A stretch of 64,000 nucleotides of DNA, taken from DASQFQ01 sp963805525 (GTDB lineage: Bacteria; Actinomycetota; Thermoleophilia; Solirubrobacterales; Solirubrobacteraceae). Within the stretch, counting starts at the first letter, position 1. Every line of letters starts with the position of its first letter. Where the stretch lies: positions 868,001 through 932,000 of the forward strand of contig CAWDUT010000006.1 of assembly GCA_963805525.1 (NCBI GenBank), read 5' to 3'. The position numbers and the translations under genes are program-made. Below are positions 41,374 to 50,854 of this stretch, in pieces. The notes beneath the pieces are model-generated. The model was not told where the DNA came from. It ran no database searches and was given only the letters and a program-made list of their open reading frames with translations.

Positions 41374-42786
41374 CTAGCCGCAGCCCGGCGCTGCGAGCAC
41401 GCGCCAGGAGGCGTTGCGGTACACGCGCTTGAAGCCCGCGGGCGCGGTCACGTTCGGGAACTTCGTCGTGTAGAAGCGCTTCATCGCGCGCGTGCGGCGC
41501 GGGAGGAGCAGCACGCGCGCGCCGCGCGCCTCCGGCGTCCCGACCGGCGCCACGCTGCCCGGGTCGCCCTCGATCCACCAGCGGAGATGCGGCATCGGGC
41601 GGTGGTCGGCGGTGGCGATCTTGCCGCAGCGGTCGAACGCGGAGCGGACGGTCTTGGCCTCCGCCGCGGTGCGCAGGTCGCGGTAGTAGGCGCCCTGGAG
41701 GTCGATCCGGTTCTCGACCCCGTGCAGGAGCTTCACGTGCCAGGGGAGGTAGGCGACCGACAGCAGCGCCGCGACGGCGCCCGCGATCGCCCAGCCGCGG
41801 CGGTGCCCCGGGGGCAGCATCTGCCAGCCCATCACCGCGAGGCCGTAGAAGACCGCCAGCAGCACCGCCGGGGCGCGCACGTAGCGGGCGATCAGCGGCA
41901 GCCCGAACAGCGGGCCGGCGAGGAAGACGACGAGCATCGCGACCGCGGTCACGAACGGGAGCCACGCGCGCGCCCGCGCGTGGCGCCACGCGAACGCGAG
42001 GCCGATCGGGACGCCGATGACCAGCGGCTCGCGCAGCGCGTAGCCGAGGTACTTGGCCGCCCAGTAGGGGCCGGTGAGCGGGTCGCGGCGGCGGTCGGCG
42101 GTCTCGGCGAGGTCGGCGGTACCGTGCAGCGAATGCAGCGCGTCGCCGGTCACCGCCAGGTCCGCGAGCGCCCACAGCACCGGGGCGAGCGCGGTCAGCC
42201 CGGCGTAGGTCAACCGCTCGCGGTTGCTCGCGCCGCGCCACAGGTAGAGCGTGTAGAGGCCGGCCAGCGCCCACGCCTCCGGCCGCATGAGTCCGGCCAG
42301 CGCGAGCAGGAGCAGGACCGGGACGCCGCGCCGGGCCTGCCGCGCCTCGAGCAGCACCGCCCACACGATCACGACCGCGAAGGCGGTGTCCTGGTAGCCG
42401 ATCAGCGCGTCGCGCTCGAGCGCCGGCCGCGTCAGCACGACCAGCGCGGTGACCACGCCGACCCAGGGCGAGAACAGCTCTGCGCCGAGCCGGTAGGCGA
42501 GCCAGACCAGCAGCCCGAAGCACAGCAGCGTGGCCCACAGCAGGATCGCGTCGCCGCCCGTCCCGAACGGCACCGCGACCAGCGAGACGAGCGTCTCCAG
42601 CGGGTGCGGCGTGGGCGCGAACGGCGCCTCGTAGTCAGGGGTCAGACCGCGCGCGACGTCTCTTGCCCACAAGAGTGCGTATCGCGCGTCGTAGTTCAGG
42701 AACCACGGTGCGTAAACGATCTTGAGCAGAACGGCGATGCCGACGACCGTCCCCAACGCGGGCAGGAACCGGAGCCGGGCGCGCAT
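41374..42786 (-). CDS. Polytopic membrane glycosyltransferase-like protein (GT39/PMT-like)
   Basis: A 470-residue protein with about ten membrane helices. An acidic motif follows helix 1 (WFLNYDARYALLWARDVARGLTPDYEAP), and TRPALERDALIGYQDTAF and LMRPEAWALAGLYTLYLWRG are loops typical of polyprenol-phosphate-sugar-dependent GT-C enzymes. C-terminal ~100 residues are soluble and outside. It would transfer a sugar on the outer face of the membrane; acceptor unknown. ATG at 42786 with TATCGT (42795-42800) eight bases upstream. It is divergent from the phosphoesterase gene with a short common promoter region. Confidence 0.78.
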   Translation of the reverse strand: MRARLRFLPALGTVVGIAVLLKIVYAPWFLNYDARYALLWARDVARGLTPDYEAPFAPTPHPLETLVSLVAVPFGTGGDAILLWATLLCFGLLVWLAYRLGAELFSPWVGVVTALVVLTRPALERDALIGYQDTAFAVVIVWAVLLEARQARRGVPVLLLLALAGLMRPEAWALAGLYTLYLWRGASNRERLTYAGLTALAPVLWALADLAVTGDALHSLHGTADLAETADRRRDPLTGPYWAAKYLGYALREPLVIGVPIGLAFAWRHARARAWLPFVTAVAMLVVFLAGPLFGLPLIARYVRAPAVLLAVFYGLAVMGWQMLPPGHRRGWAIAGAVAALLSVAYLPWHVKLLHGVENRIDLQGAYYRDLRTAAEAKTVRSAFDRCGKIATADHRPMPHLRWWIEGDPGSVAPVGTPEARGARVLLLPRRTRAMKRFYTTKFPNVTAPAGFKRVYRNASWRVLAAPGCG

Positions 42787-42841
42787 CCGCGGCGACGATA
42801 GCGGCCGGGTCGCTTCCGTCCGCCCGACCGCGTCATATGTC

Positions 42842-45445
42842 GTGATCTCCCGAGCCGTCTCCCTCCTCCTGCTCGCCGTGGGCCTCGCGGCGCTGCCCGC
42901 GAGCGCCGTTGCGGCGCGCAAGGACCGCGTCACGCCCGCCGGCTGGGCGGTCCGGCCGGCGGGCGCCGAGATCTCGGTGGCGAAGTCGACCCAGGGCTTC
43001 CAGGGCCCGCTCGGCTCCGCGCTCTCCCCGTCCGGCCGCAAGCTGCTCTCGGTCTCGAGCGCGGCGACCCGCATCAACTCGACCGACCTGTTCGACCTGC
43101 GCAAGCGCGTCCGCACCGGCACCGTCCCCTACGACTCGCGCAAGGGCATCGGCGAGGCGGTGTTCTACGGCGTGGTCTTCAGCCCGGGCGGCAAGCGCGC
43201 GTGGGCGTCGGGCGGCGGCCAGAACGTCGTCCACGTCTACGACGTCGGCAAGACGCTGAAGGAGACCGGCCAGATCCCGACGCCCTACTTCCCGGCCGGC
43301 CTCGCCTACAGCCATACGCCGCGGGGCGACCGCATCTACGTCGCCAACAACCTCTCCGGCGTGGCCGGGACGACCAACCCGCCCGGCCGCACGGTCACGG
43401 TGATCGACCCCAAGACCAACCACGTGATCAAGACGATCGACCTCGGGGCTGCGCTCCAGCCCTACGGCGTCGCCTTCGGCCACAACGGGCGCAAGGCGTT
43501 CGTGACGAACTGGATGGGCCGCTCGGTGTCGGTGATCGACACGCGGACCGAGACGGTGAAGCGGCGCATCCTGCTCTCGCCGGCCAGCCGCCCGCAGCTC
43601 GCCGACCACCCCAACGCGATCGCCGCCAACCCGCGCCGCAACGAGGTCTACACCGCCAACGGCAACTCCGACTCGGTGTCGATCATCAACACGAAGCACG
43701 AGCGGATGGTCCGCACGATGGCGGTCGGGCTCGCCCACGGCGTGCGCACCGGCTCGATGCCCAACGCGCTCGCGGTCTCGCCCGACGGCAAGCGGCTCTA
43801 CGTCGCGCTGGGCGGGGAGAACGCGCTCGCCGTGCTCGACCTCGTCCACCGCAAGCGGATCGGCTTCATCCCGACGGCGTGGAACCCGACCGACGTCGAC
43901 ATCACCCGCAACGGCAAGCTGCTCGCGATCACGAGCGCCAACGCCGCCGGGCGCTTCCCCCGCCGCTGCGCCGGGCCGTACGCGGTCGGCGACTGCTCGA
44001 CGGGCGACTACGCCTACGCCTCGGCGGCGCAGCGGCCGAGCACGAAGGGGGGCATCAGCGTGGTGAAGACGCCGAGGAAGCGCAAGACGCTGCGCAAGCT
44101 CACGCGCCAGGTGCTGCGCAACAACCGCGTGCGGGCGCGGATCGCGGCCAAGCCGAAGGCGGTCGGGGCGATCCGCCACGTCATCTACGTGATCAAGGAG
44201 AACCGCACCTACGACCAGGTGCTCGGCAACCTCGGCAAGGGCGACGGCGACCCGGCCCTGACGCTGTTCGACGAGGAGTCCGCACCCAACCACCGCGCGC
44301 TGGCCCGCCGCTTCACGCTGTTCGACAACTTCTACTCCGACGCCCAGGTCTCGGCCGACGGCATCAGCTGGACGATGTCCGCGGGGGTCAGCGACTACAT
44401 CGACAAGACGTGGCCGATCACCTACTCGCCGGGCGCGCGCAAGCGCCACCGGGCTCGCGACTTCGAGCAGGTCTCCTACGCCGAGCAGTTCCTGACCGAG
44501 CCGCTCGCGTTCGACCGCACGATCTTCCGCGGCGCGGCGGCGCTGTCGCGCGGCTACCTGTGGGACAACGCGTACCGCGACGGCGTGTCGTACCGCGACT
44601 ACGGCATGTACACGACGATCCCGGCCGACTGCGACGGGCCGGGGAACACGTCGCAGGTCACGCACCTCGACGACGGCCGCTTCGGTGACCACGTCGACGA
44701 GCGCTACCCGGGCTTCAACCTCGACTGCTCCGACCACCGCGACCGCGAGCCGGAGTGGGAGCGCGAGTTCAGCCAGTACGTGAGCGCGTTCCGGGCCGAC
44801 CCGTCGCACGACCCGCTGCCCGCGCTCTCGATCGTGCGGCTGCCGAACGACCACACCTACGGCACCACGCCGGGCAAGGCGCTCCCGGAGTCGTACTTCG
44901 CCGACAACGACCTCGCGCTGGGGCGGATGGTGCAGGCGGTCTCACACAGCCCGTTCTGGCCCAACACTGCGATCCTGGTCACCGAGGACGACGCCCAGAA
45001 CGGGCCGGACCACGTCGACGCGCACCGCACGCTCGCGTACGTGATCAGCCCGTACACGCAGACCGCGAAGGTCGACCACACCCATTACGACACGGCGGGC
45101 ATGGTGGCGACGGTCGAGTCGCTGTTGAACCTGCCGCCGATGACGATCGTCGACCAGCGCGCGACGCGGATGTGGAAGGGCTTCTCATCGACGCCGGACT
45201 TCACCCCGTACGACGCGCAGATGCCGAAGGTGATCCCGCACGGGGACCCGGCGGCGCCGACCAACGCGCCGACCGCGCCGCTGGCGACGGCGTCCGCGCG
45301 CTGGAACTTCAAGGTCGAGGACGCGACACCGGAGATCGGGCTCAACGAGGCGATCTGGAAGTCCGTCAACGGGCGGCGGTCGACCATGCCGGCGCCGCGG
45401 CACGACTACATCATCGGCTCGCAGCCCGCCGACCCCAGCGGCTAG
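42842..45445 (+). CDS. Secreted YncE-type beta-propeller fused to a phospholipase C-like phosphoesterase
   Basis: An 867-residue protein: signal peptide (VISRAVSLLLLAVGLAALPAS), then a YVTN/YncE seven-bladed propeller (~40-440, repeats such as RIYVANNLSG, KAFVTNWMGRSVSVIDTRTE and KRLYVALGGENALAVLDL) and an alkaline phosphatase/phospholipase C-like domain (~455-860). In the latter, IRHVIYVIKENRTYDQVLG contains the metal-binding Glu-Asn and nucleophile region and ILVTEDDAQNGPDHVDAHRT the Asp-Asp and His-Asp-His metal ligands. It probably cleaves a phosphodiester or phospholipid outside the cell. The GTG at 42842 is chosen for the signal peptide. In this envelope block it might trim the phosphopolymer. 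Confidence 0.9.
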   Translation: MISRAVSLLLLAVGLAALPASAVAARKDRVTPAGWAVRPAGAEISVAKSTQGFQGPLGSALSPSGRKLLSVSSAATRINSTDLFDLRKRVRTGTVPYDSRKGIGEAVFYGVVFSPGGKRAWASGGGQNVVHVYDVGKTLKETGQIPTPYFPAGLAYSHTPRGDRIYVANNLSGVAGTTNPPGRTVTVIDPKTNHVIKTIDLGAALQPYGVAFGHNGRKAFVTNWMGRSVSVIDTRTETVKRRILLSPASRPQLADHPNAIAANPRRNEVYTANGNSDSVSIINTKHERMVRTMAVGLAHGVRTGSMPNALAVSPDGKRLYVALGGENALAVLDLVHRKRIGFIPTAWNPTDVDITRNGKLLAITSANAAGRFPRRCAGPYAVGDCSTGDYAYASAAQRPSTKGGISVVKTPRKRKTLRKLTRQVLRNNRVRARIAAKPKAVGAIRHVIYVIKENRTYDQVLGNLGKGDGDPALTLFDEESAPNHRALARRFTLFDNFYSDAQVSADGISWTMSAGVSDYIDKTWPITYSPGARKRHRARDFEQVSYAEQFLTEPLAFDRTIFRGAAALSRGYLWDNAYRDGVSYRDYGMYTTIPADCDGPGNTSQVTHLDDGRFGDHVDERYPGFNLDCSDHRDREPEWEREFSQYVSAFRADPSHDPLPALSIVRLPNDHTYGTTPGKALPESYFADNDLALGRMVQAVSHSPFWPNTAILVTEDDAQNGPDHVDAHRTLAYVISPYTQTAKVDHTHYDTAGMVATVESLLNLPPMTIVDQRATRMWKGFSSTPDFTPYDAQMPKVIPHGDPAAPTNAPTAPLATASARWNFKVEDATPEIGLNEAIWKSVNGRRSTMPAPRHDYIIGSQPADPSG

Positions 45446-45448
45446 CCT
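45443..45448 (+). promoter_or_regulatory. −10 element TAGCCT of the O-antigen ligase-like gene
   Basis: Seven bases before the GTG at 45456 and just past the stop of the phosphoesterase gene. One of about twenty TANNNT boxes in the window at 6-11 bases from a start codon. Confidence 0.5.
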
Positions 45449-45455
45449 GCCGCCG

Positions 45456-47015
45456 GTGATCATGGCCGCCGCCAGCTTCGTGGAGGGGACGGCGGCGCTC
45501 GCGGCGGCGTTGGCCGCGGCGGCGGTGCTGGTGCTGCGCGAGCCGCGCCCGCGCGCGCTGGCGATGCCGGTGGCGCTGCTCCTGGCGCTCGGCGCGGTGG
45601 CGCTGATCTCGAGCTCCTCGATCAGCGACGGCGTGTCCGGCCGCCTCGGGCTGATCGGCGCGGCGGGCCTGGTCGGGCTCGTGCTGCTGGTGGTGCTGAC
45701 CGTCGCGTTCGTGCGGCGGCCGCGGTGGTTCGTGATCGCCGTCGTGCTGACGCTGCCGTTCCGCATCCCGGTCCCGACCGGCGCGGACGACACCGCCAAC
45801 CTGCTGCTGCCGCTCTACGGGGTGCTGGCCGCGGGCGTGCTCGCCCACCTGTGGCGGGTCTTCCGGACCGATGAGGAGTGGCCGCGCGAGGACCCGCGCG
45901 CGCGGCGGGTGTTCGTCGCGCTGGCGATCGTCGTGGTGCTCTACGCGCTGCAGTCGCTCTACTCGCCCGACCTCGAGCACGCGGTCAAGACGCTGGGCTT
46001 CTTCTACGTGCCGTTCGCGGTGGCGATGGTGCTGCTGGTCGAGCTGCGGTGGTCGCGGCAGCTGGTGCTCCAGGTGCTGGCCGTGACGGTGGGGCTCGCG
46101 CTGCTGTTCGCGGCGGTCGGCTTCGTCGAGTGGGCGACCGGGCGGCTGCTGATCTCGAACGAGAAGGTCCTGGCCGCCAACGACCTCAAGCCCTACTTCA
46201 GGGTCAACTCGCTGTTCTTCGACCCCAACGTCTATGGCCGCTTCCTGGCGATCGTGATGGTGACGCTCGCCGGCGTGCTGCTGTGGGCGCCGGCGCGGCG
46301 CGACGTCGCGCGCGTGGCGGTCGGGCTGGCGCTGCTGTGGGCGGCGCTGGTGCTGACGCTCTCGGAGTCGAGCTTCGCGGCGCTGCTGGTCGGGCTCGCG
46401 GTGCTGGCGGCGCTGCGGTGGCGCAGCCTCCCGGTGCTGGCCGTGTGCGGCGCCGGGATCCTGATCGGGGTCGTGCTGCTCGTGGCCGCTCCGGGGCAGC
46501 TCGGCCTCCACACCAGCTCGTTCTCCGACGTGGACTCGGCCTCGAGCGGCCGCGCGAAGCTGATCCGCGGCGGCCTGGGGATGGCGGCGGACCGGCCGAT
46601 CGCCGGCTACGGCTCAGGCTCGTTCTCCGAGAAGTACCGCAAGCGCGAGCACCTGCTCTCGTCCTCGCGCACGTCGGCCGAGTCGCACACGATCCCGGTC
46701 ACGATCGCCGCGGAGCAGGGGGTGATCGGCCTCGCCGCCTACGCGTGGCTGCTGTGGAGCGCCTTCGAGCTCGTGTTCGGCGGGCTGCGAAGGACGCTGC
46801 GGCGGCGGCCCGCGGGGGTGGTGCTGGTGGCGCGCTGCGTGGTGGCGGCGGCGTTCTGCGCGCTGCTGCTGCACACGCTGGTCTACGCCGCCTTCCTCGA
46901 GGATCCGCTGACCTGGACCCTGCTGGCGATGGCCGCGGCGCTGCGGCGCGTGGACCCCGAGGGAGAAGCGCGGATTTCGCGCTCCGATCCCGGCGCGCAG
47001 ACCGTTCCGACCTAG
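45456..47015 (+). CDS. O-antigen ligase/Wzy-like polymerase membrane protein
   Basis: A 519-residue protein with about twelve hydrophobic helices and a large periplasmic-type loop. RVNSLFFDPNVYGRFLAIVMVTLAG (~245-270) and MAADRPIAGYGSGSFSEKYRKRE (~375-398) are the typical Wzy_C/WaaL motifs, the latter with the conserved R/H region in the large loop. It would link or polymerise lipid-carried glycans outside the membrane. GTG start (VIMAAASF…); alternative ATG two codons later. The C-terminal end (EARISRSDPGAQTVPT) is cytoplasmic. Confidence 0.88.
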   Translation: MIMAAASFVEGTAALAAALAAAAVLVLREPRPRALAMPVALLLALGAVALISSSSISDGVSGRLGLIGAAGLVGLVLLVVLTVAFVRRPRWFVIAVVLTLPFRIPVPTGADDTANLLLPLYGVLAAGVLAHLWRVFRTDEEWPREDPRARRVFVALAIVVVLYALQSLYSPDLEHAVKTLGFFYVPFAVAMVLLVELRWSRQLVLQVLAVTVGLALLFAAVGFVEWATGRLLISNEKVLAANDLKPYFRVNSLFFDPNVYGRFLAIVMVTLAGVLLWAPARRDVARVAVGLALLWAALVLTLSESSFAALLVGLAVLAALRWRSLPVLAVCGAGILIGVVLLVAAPGQLGLHTSSFSDVDSASSGRAKLIRGGLGMAADRPIAGYGSGSFSEKYRKREHLLSSSRTSAESHTIPVTIAAEQGVIGLAAYAWLLWSAFELVFGGLRRTLRRRPAGVVLVARCVVAAAFCALLLHTLVYAAFLEDPLTWTLLAMAAALRRVDPEGEARISRSDPGAQTVPT

Positions 47016-47037
47016 TCGCTTCCTACCCTGTTCTTCT

Positions 47038-48288
47038 GTGCGTCGCCTGTCCTTCGTGATCGCGGCGGCCGCCGTGATCGTCCTCCTGGGCGCAGGAGGC
47101 GCGGCGGCTGCGTACTTCGCCTTCCTCCAGCCGGAGCCAAAGGCGCTGGCGCCCCGTGCGCTGAACGCGCCCGATCCGCCCGACGCCGCGGGCCCGAAGC
47201 CCAAGCCGAAGCCGAAGCCCGACACGTTCGAGTGGCGCCAGTACGGCTACACGCTCGACCACCGGCGCTGGTTCAACCCGCCGACCTCGCTGCGCGGGCC
47301 GTTCGTGCGGATCTGGCGGCGCAAGGCCCCGGCGCTGCTCGAGTTCCCGCCCGTGATGTCGAACGGGTCGCTGTTCCAGCTCGCCGACAACGGCCAGCTG
47401 CGCTCGATGCACAAGAAGAACGGCAAGACGCGCTGGCAGAAGAAGCTCGGGCGGCTGGCGGCCTCGTCGCCCGCGCTCGACAAGGACCGGATCTACGTGA
47501 CGCTGCTCGACGGCGGCGCGTCGGGCCGCGGGCGGATCGTCGCGATGCTGCAGCGCAACGGGCACCGGCGCTGGTCGAAGATGCTGCCGAGTCGCACCGA
47601 GTCCTCGCCGCTGGTGCGCGACGGGCGGCTGTACTTCGGCTCCGAGGACGGGACGCTCTACTGCCTCAGCGCGCGCACCGGCAAGGTCAAGTGGACCTAC
47701 CACGCCGGCGGAGCGATCAAGGGCAGCCCGACCTACGCCCACGGGAAGCTGTTCTTCGGCGACTACGGCGGCCATGTGCAGGCCGTGCGCGCCTCCAACG
47801 GCCACCGTGTGTGGCTGGCCGGCGGGATGGGCCGCGTGTACGCGACCGCCGCCGTCGCCCACGGGCGCGTGTTCATCGGCAGCCTCGACGGCCGCGTCTT
47901 CGCGTTCTCGACCCGCAACGGGCACCAGCGCTGGTCGCACACCACCGGCAGCTACGTCTACGCCTCGGCGGCCGTCAGCCGCGGGAAGGTGTTCGTCGGC
48001 TCCTACGACGGGCGCTTCTACGCGCTGAGCGCGAAGAGCGGGCGGGTGATCTGGAGCCACAACACGGGCGGCCGGATCTCCGGCTCGGCGACCGTGATCG
48101 GGAACATCGTCTACTTCTCCGACCTCGGCCACCGCATGACGATCGGGCTGTGGACCAAGAGCGGGCGCCGGGCGTTCCATCGCGGCTCGGGCGCCTACGA
48201 CCCGGTGATCTCCGACGGCAAGCACCTCTACCTCACCGCGCACCACACGCTGACCGCGCTCCGGCCGCGGAAGCACACGCGCCGCTGA
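47038..48288 (+). CDS. Membrane-anchored PQQ-type (BamB-like) beta-propeller protein
   Basis: A 416-residue protein: one N-terminal membrane helix (LSFVIAAAAVIVLLGAGGAAAAYFAFL), a Pro-Lys linker (KPKPKPKP), then six to seven PQQ-type repeats, e.g. LYCLSARTGKVKWTYHAGG, VFAFSTRNGHQRWSHTTGS and FYALSAKSGRVIWSHNTGG. There is no bound-PQQ or dehydrogenase motif, so a scaffold role is likely. GTG start preceded by TACCCT (47024-47029), eight bases away. It shares a terminator with the convergent GT2-GtrA gene. Confidence 0.9.
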   Translation: MRRLSFVIAAAAVIVLLGAGGAAAAYFAFLQPEPKALAPRALNAPDPPDAAGPKPKPKPKPDTFEWRQYGYTLDHRRWFNPPTSLRGPFVRIWRRKAPALLEFPPVMSNGSLFQLADNGQLRSMHKKNGKTRWQKKLGRLAASSPALDKDRIYVTLLDGGASGRGRIVAMLQRNGHRRWSKMLPSRTESSPLVRDGRLYFGSEDGTLYCLSARTGKVKWTYHAGGAIKGSPTYAHGKLFFGDYGGHVQAVRASNGHRVWLAGGMGRVYATAAVAHGRVFIGSLDGRVFAFSTRNGHQRWSHTTGSYVYASAAVSRGKVFVGSYDGRFYALSAKSGRVIWSHNTGGRISGSATVIGNIVYFSDLGHRMTIGLWTKSGRRAFHRGSGAYDPVISDGKHLYLTAHHTLTALRPRKHTRR

Positions 48289-48341
48289 ACGTCAACGGCG
48301 GCATCGAGGGGGTGGGTCCGAGCGGTCGCGGCGGCAAGGTT

Positions 48342-48380
48342 GCTCGCTTTTGCCCGCTGAGCGGGAAGAATCAAGCGAGC
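48342..48380. terminator. Bidirectional hairpin between convergent propeller and GT2-GtrA genes
   Basis: GCTCGCTT (48342-48349) pairs with AAGCGAGC (48373-48380) around an inner CCCGCT-G-AGCGGG hairpin (48353-48365). It lies in the 120-base gap between stops at 48288 and 48409. The rest of the gap shows nothing. Confidence 0.65.
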
Positions 48381-48408
48381 TTGGCGCCGGGCGGCCGACC
48401 GTGCATCC

Positions 48409-49533
48409 CTACCCAGCCGCCGTTGATGCTCGCTCGCGCAGCCGGCGACGCTGCGCAGCCCACCTGAACACCCAGGTGCGCAGCGCGACGTACCGCGTCA
48501 CGGTCGCGGCCGTGCTCGCCACGATCAGGACCGCGAGCTCGAGCGGGCGCGACGGCGCAGAGTCGAGCCCGTGCAGCACGGCGAGCGCGCCGCTGGTGAG
48601 CCCGAGCGTCAGGAAGAACACGATCGCGCCCATCGCGTGCTGGCGCACGAGCCCCGCGCGGCCGCGCACGCCGAAGGTGAAGCGCCGGTTCGCCGCGGTG
48701 TTGCCGACCGCGGTCAGCGCCAGCGCGCTCGCGTTGGCCCCGTCGGCGCCCAGCTCCGGCCGCAGCAGCAGGAAGAGCAGCGCGTAGGCGAGCGTCGAGA
48801 GCACGCCGACGCCCATGAAGCGCGCGATCGGCCCGGAGGCCATCAGCCGCGCGACGCCGCGCAGGTCGTCGACCGCCGTGCGTACGATCGCGACGCGCGA
48901 GTCCGGGTCGTCGACCCAGTCGACCGGCACCTCGTGGATCCGCAGCCCGCGCCGCTGGGCGAGCACGAGCAGCTCCGTGTCGAAGAACCAGGCGTTGTCG
49001 CGCACCTCGTCGAGCAGGCCGGGGAGCGCCGCGCGCCGCACGGCCTTGAAGCCGCACTGGGCGTCGGAGAAGCGCGCGCGCAGCGCGGCGCGCAGGAGCA
49101 CGTTGTAGGAGCGCGAGATCAGCTCGCGCTTGGGCCCGCGCACCACCCGCGCGCCGCCGGCCAGGCGGGTGCCGATGGCGAGGTCGGAGTGGCCGGAGAG
49201 CAGCGGCGCGACGAGCGGCATCAGCGCGCGCAGGTCGGTGCTGAGGTCGACGTCCATGTACGCGACGACGTCGGCCCGGCTCGCCGACCAGGCGGCGCGC
49301 AGCGCGCGGCCGCGGCCCTTCTCGTCGAGCCGCAGGTGCGAGACGCCGCGCAGCTCGCGCCCGAGCGCGCGGGCGATCGCGGGCGTCCCGTCGGTGCTCG
49401 CATTGTCGGCGATCACGATCCGCCAGGTGAACGGGAAGGAGGCGCAGAGGAAGTCGTGCAGCCGCCGGATGCTCCCGCCGAGCGCGAGCTCCTCGTTGAA
49501 GACGGGGACGACGATCTCGACTTGCGGGTTCAT
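48409..49533 (-). CDS. GT2 glycosyltransferase fused to GtrA-like membrane domain
   Basis: A 374-residue protein. Residues 1-~235 are a dolichol-phosphate mannose synthase-like GT2: VEIVVPVFNEELALGGS, VIADNASTDGT, VAYMDVDLSTDL (D-x-D) and FSDAQCGFKAVRRAALPGL. Residues ~245-365 hold four membrane helices of the GtrA family (ARFMGVGVLSTLAYALLFLLL… LTAVGNTAANRRFTFG). It probably makes a polyprenyl-phosphate sugar and flips it for use by GT-C enzymes nearby. Start ATG 49533 (MNPQVEI); 49545 (MLARM) is possible. Three CCTGAG repeats lie 24-61 bases upstream. Confidence 0.9.
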   Translation of the reverse strand: MNPQVEIVVPVFNEELALGGSIRRLHDFLCASFPFTWRIVIADNASTDGTPAIARALGRELRGVSHLRLDEKGRGRALRAAWSASRADVVAYMDVDLSTDLRALMPLVAPLLSGHSDLAIGTRLAGGARVVRGPKRELISRSYNVLLRAALRARFSDAQCGFKAVRRAALPGLLDEVRDNAWFFDTELLVLAQRRGLRIHEVPVDWVDDPDSRVAIVRTAVDDLRGVARLMASGPIARFMGVGVLSTLAYALLFLLLRPELGADGANASALALTAVGNTAANRRFTFGVRGRAGLVRQHAMGAIVFFLTLGLTSGALAVLHGLDSAPSRPLELAVLIVASTAATVTRYVALRTWVFRWAAQRRRLRERASTAAG

Positions 49534-49568
49534 GCGAGCCAGCATCGGGCCGGCCCGTGTGATCCGGC

Positions 49569-49594
49569 CCTGAGCTCCCTGAGAGCTGCCTGAG
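49569..49594 (-). promoter_or_regulatory. CCTGAG repeats upstream of the GT2-GtrA gene
   Basis: CCTGAG at 49569-49574, 49578-49583 and 49589-49594; the last two are 11 bases apart, one DNA turn, as expected for an OmpR/PhoB-type dimer. The same word occurs with 11-base spacing ahead of the GT39 gene and the response regulator gene at 53-55 kb. Confidence 0.5.
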
Positions 49595-49597
49595 CGG

Positions 49598-50788
49598 TCA
49601 GCGTCCGCGGCCGACGGCGAGGCAGCGGACGAGCACCGCGCCGGTGACGGACCGCAGGTGCACGCTGCGGACCGGCGTGCCGTTCGGGGTGCACATGCCG
49701 GCGGGGACCGGCACCGCGCGCGGCGGGGCATCCGGTTCGTTGAGCAGCACGAATCCGCGCGCGAAGTCCCGGCGCCACAGACCACTGCTGTCGCGGCGGC
49801 GCGGTCCGGCGGCCGCACCCAGACGCACCTGATAGCCGGCCCACCAGCGCCGCGGGGTGCTGACCGCGTCCGAGAGCGCGTCCGCACCGTTGCTCACCAA
49901 CAGCGACCCCGCGAGCTGGTAGGCCTGCTGGGCGCGTGTGGTCGCGTACGAGTCCATGGTGACGCTGCGGTGCAGCCCGTGCACGACGTCCACGTAGTCG
50001 AGCAACGCGGCGAGTGACCACGGGCCCGTGCCTCCGCTCAGGCCGGGGTCGACGATCCCGCGCTCGAGGTTGACCGTGTCGGCGGCGACGATCTCCGCCC
50101 GGACGTACGGATCCTGGCCGGCCGCGACGCCGTTCTCGCGGCCTGCGAACCAGGCCGCGTTGTGGTGGATCTCCGCTCTGGGCAGGGCGCGCCGGATCTG
50201 CTCGAGGAAGCCGGCCATCTCCCGCCGCCACCGGGTCGCGGTCAGGGGTGCTCCGGTGCGCCGGTCGACCGCGTCCACGTGGGTGCCGTGGCCGTTGGAG
50301 ACGGCGTAGTGCAGGTTCACGTCGTCGATGTAGAGGCCGCGATAGCCGCGGGCCAGACGGCGGCGGGCGTCCGCGATCCACGCGCGCCGGAACGCGGGGT
50401 TGGTGATGTCGGCCGCGTATTGCGGGCAGCGGCGCCCGTTGCAAGCCCAAGGGATGTACAGGCGTCGTCCGGACGGGCCGCGCAGCAACCAGCGTGGGTG
50501 CCTTGCCGCGCGCCGCGAACCGACGTGGATCGCGTAGAGGTCCTTGTACACGAGCGCCCCCGGATGCCAGGCGGTCCGCGCGTCGAAGTACGGAGCGTAG
50601 CCGACGATCCGCCAGAAGCGCTCGCGCATCAGGCGCGCCTGACCAGCGGTCGGAGCGTCGGTGAAGCGGTCGAACGCCGGCGAGGTGATCTTCACGTAGC
50701 GCACCTGGCCGGCCTCGGTGGCGGGCGATGACGCCGCGGCGGGGAAGAGCCCGACGGCGAGCAGGCTGAGCAGGACGGCTTGTCGCAT
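49598..50788 (-). CDS. Secreted TIM-barrel glycosidase-like protein (GHL15-like)
   Basis: A 396-residue protein with signal peptide (MRQAVLLSLLAVGLFPAAASSP). Segments YVKITSPAFDRFTDAP, ARGYRGLYIDDVNLHYAVS (catalytic-type Asp-Asp on strand 4, ~150-165), AEIHHNAAWFAGRENG, SYATTRAQQAYQLAGSLLVSNGAD fit the putative glycosyl hydrolase (GHL15/GH114-like) family, which is annotated only by fold. It would act on an extracellular polysaccharide. There is no recognisable promoter box next to the ATG at 50788. Confidence 0.75.
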   Translation of the reverse strand: MRQAVLLSLLAVGLFPAAASSPATEAGQVRYVKITSPAFDRFTDAPTAGQARLMRERFWRIVGYAPYFDARTAWHPGALVYKDLYAIHVGSRRAARHPRWLLRGPSGRRLYIPWACNGRRCPQYAADITNPAFRRAWIADARRRLARGYRGLYIDDVNLHYAVSNGHGTHVDAVDRRTGAPLTATRWRREMAGFLEQIRRALPRAEIHHNAAWFAGRENGVAAGQDPYVRAEIVAADTVNLERGIVDPGLSGGTGPWSLAALLDYVDVVHGLHRSVTMDSYATTRAQQAYQLAGSLLVSNGADALSDAVSTPRRWWAGYQVRLGAAAGPRRRDSSGLWRRDFARGFVLLNEPDAPPRAVPVPAGMCTPNGTPVRSVHLRSVTGAVLVRCLAVGRGR

Positions 50789-50854
50789 GCGTGAACGCTT
50801 GCCGCGCCCGCCGTGTCGTTGCGGTTCAGGGGGTGCGGAGCGGCGCGACCGAGC

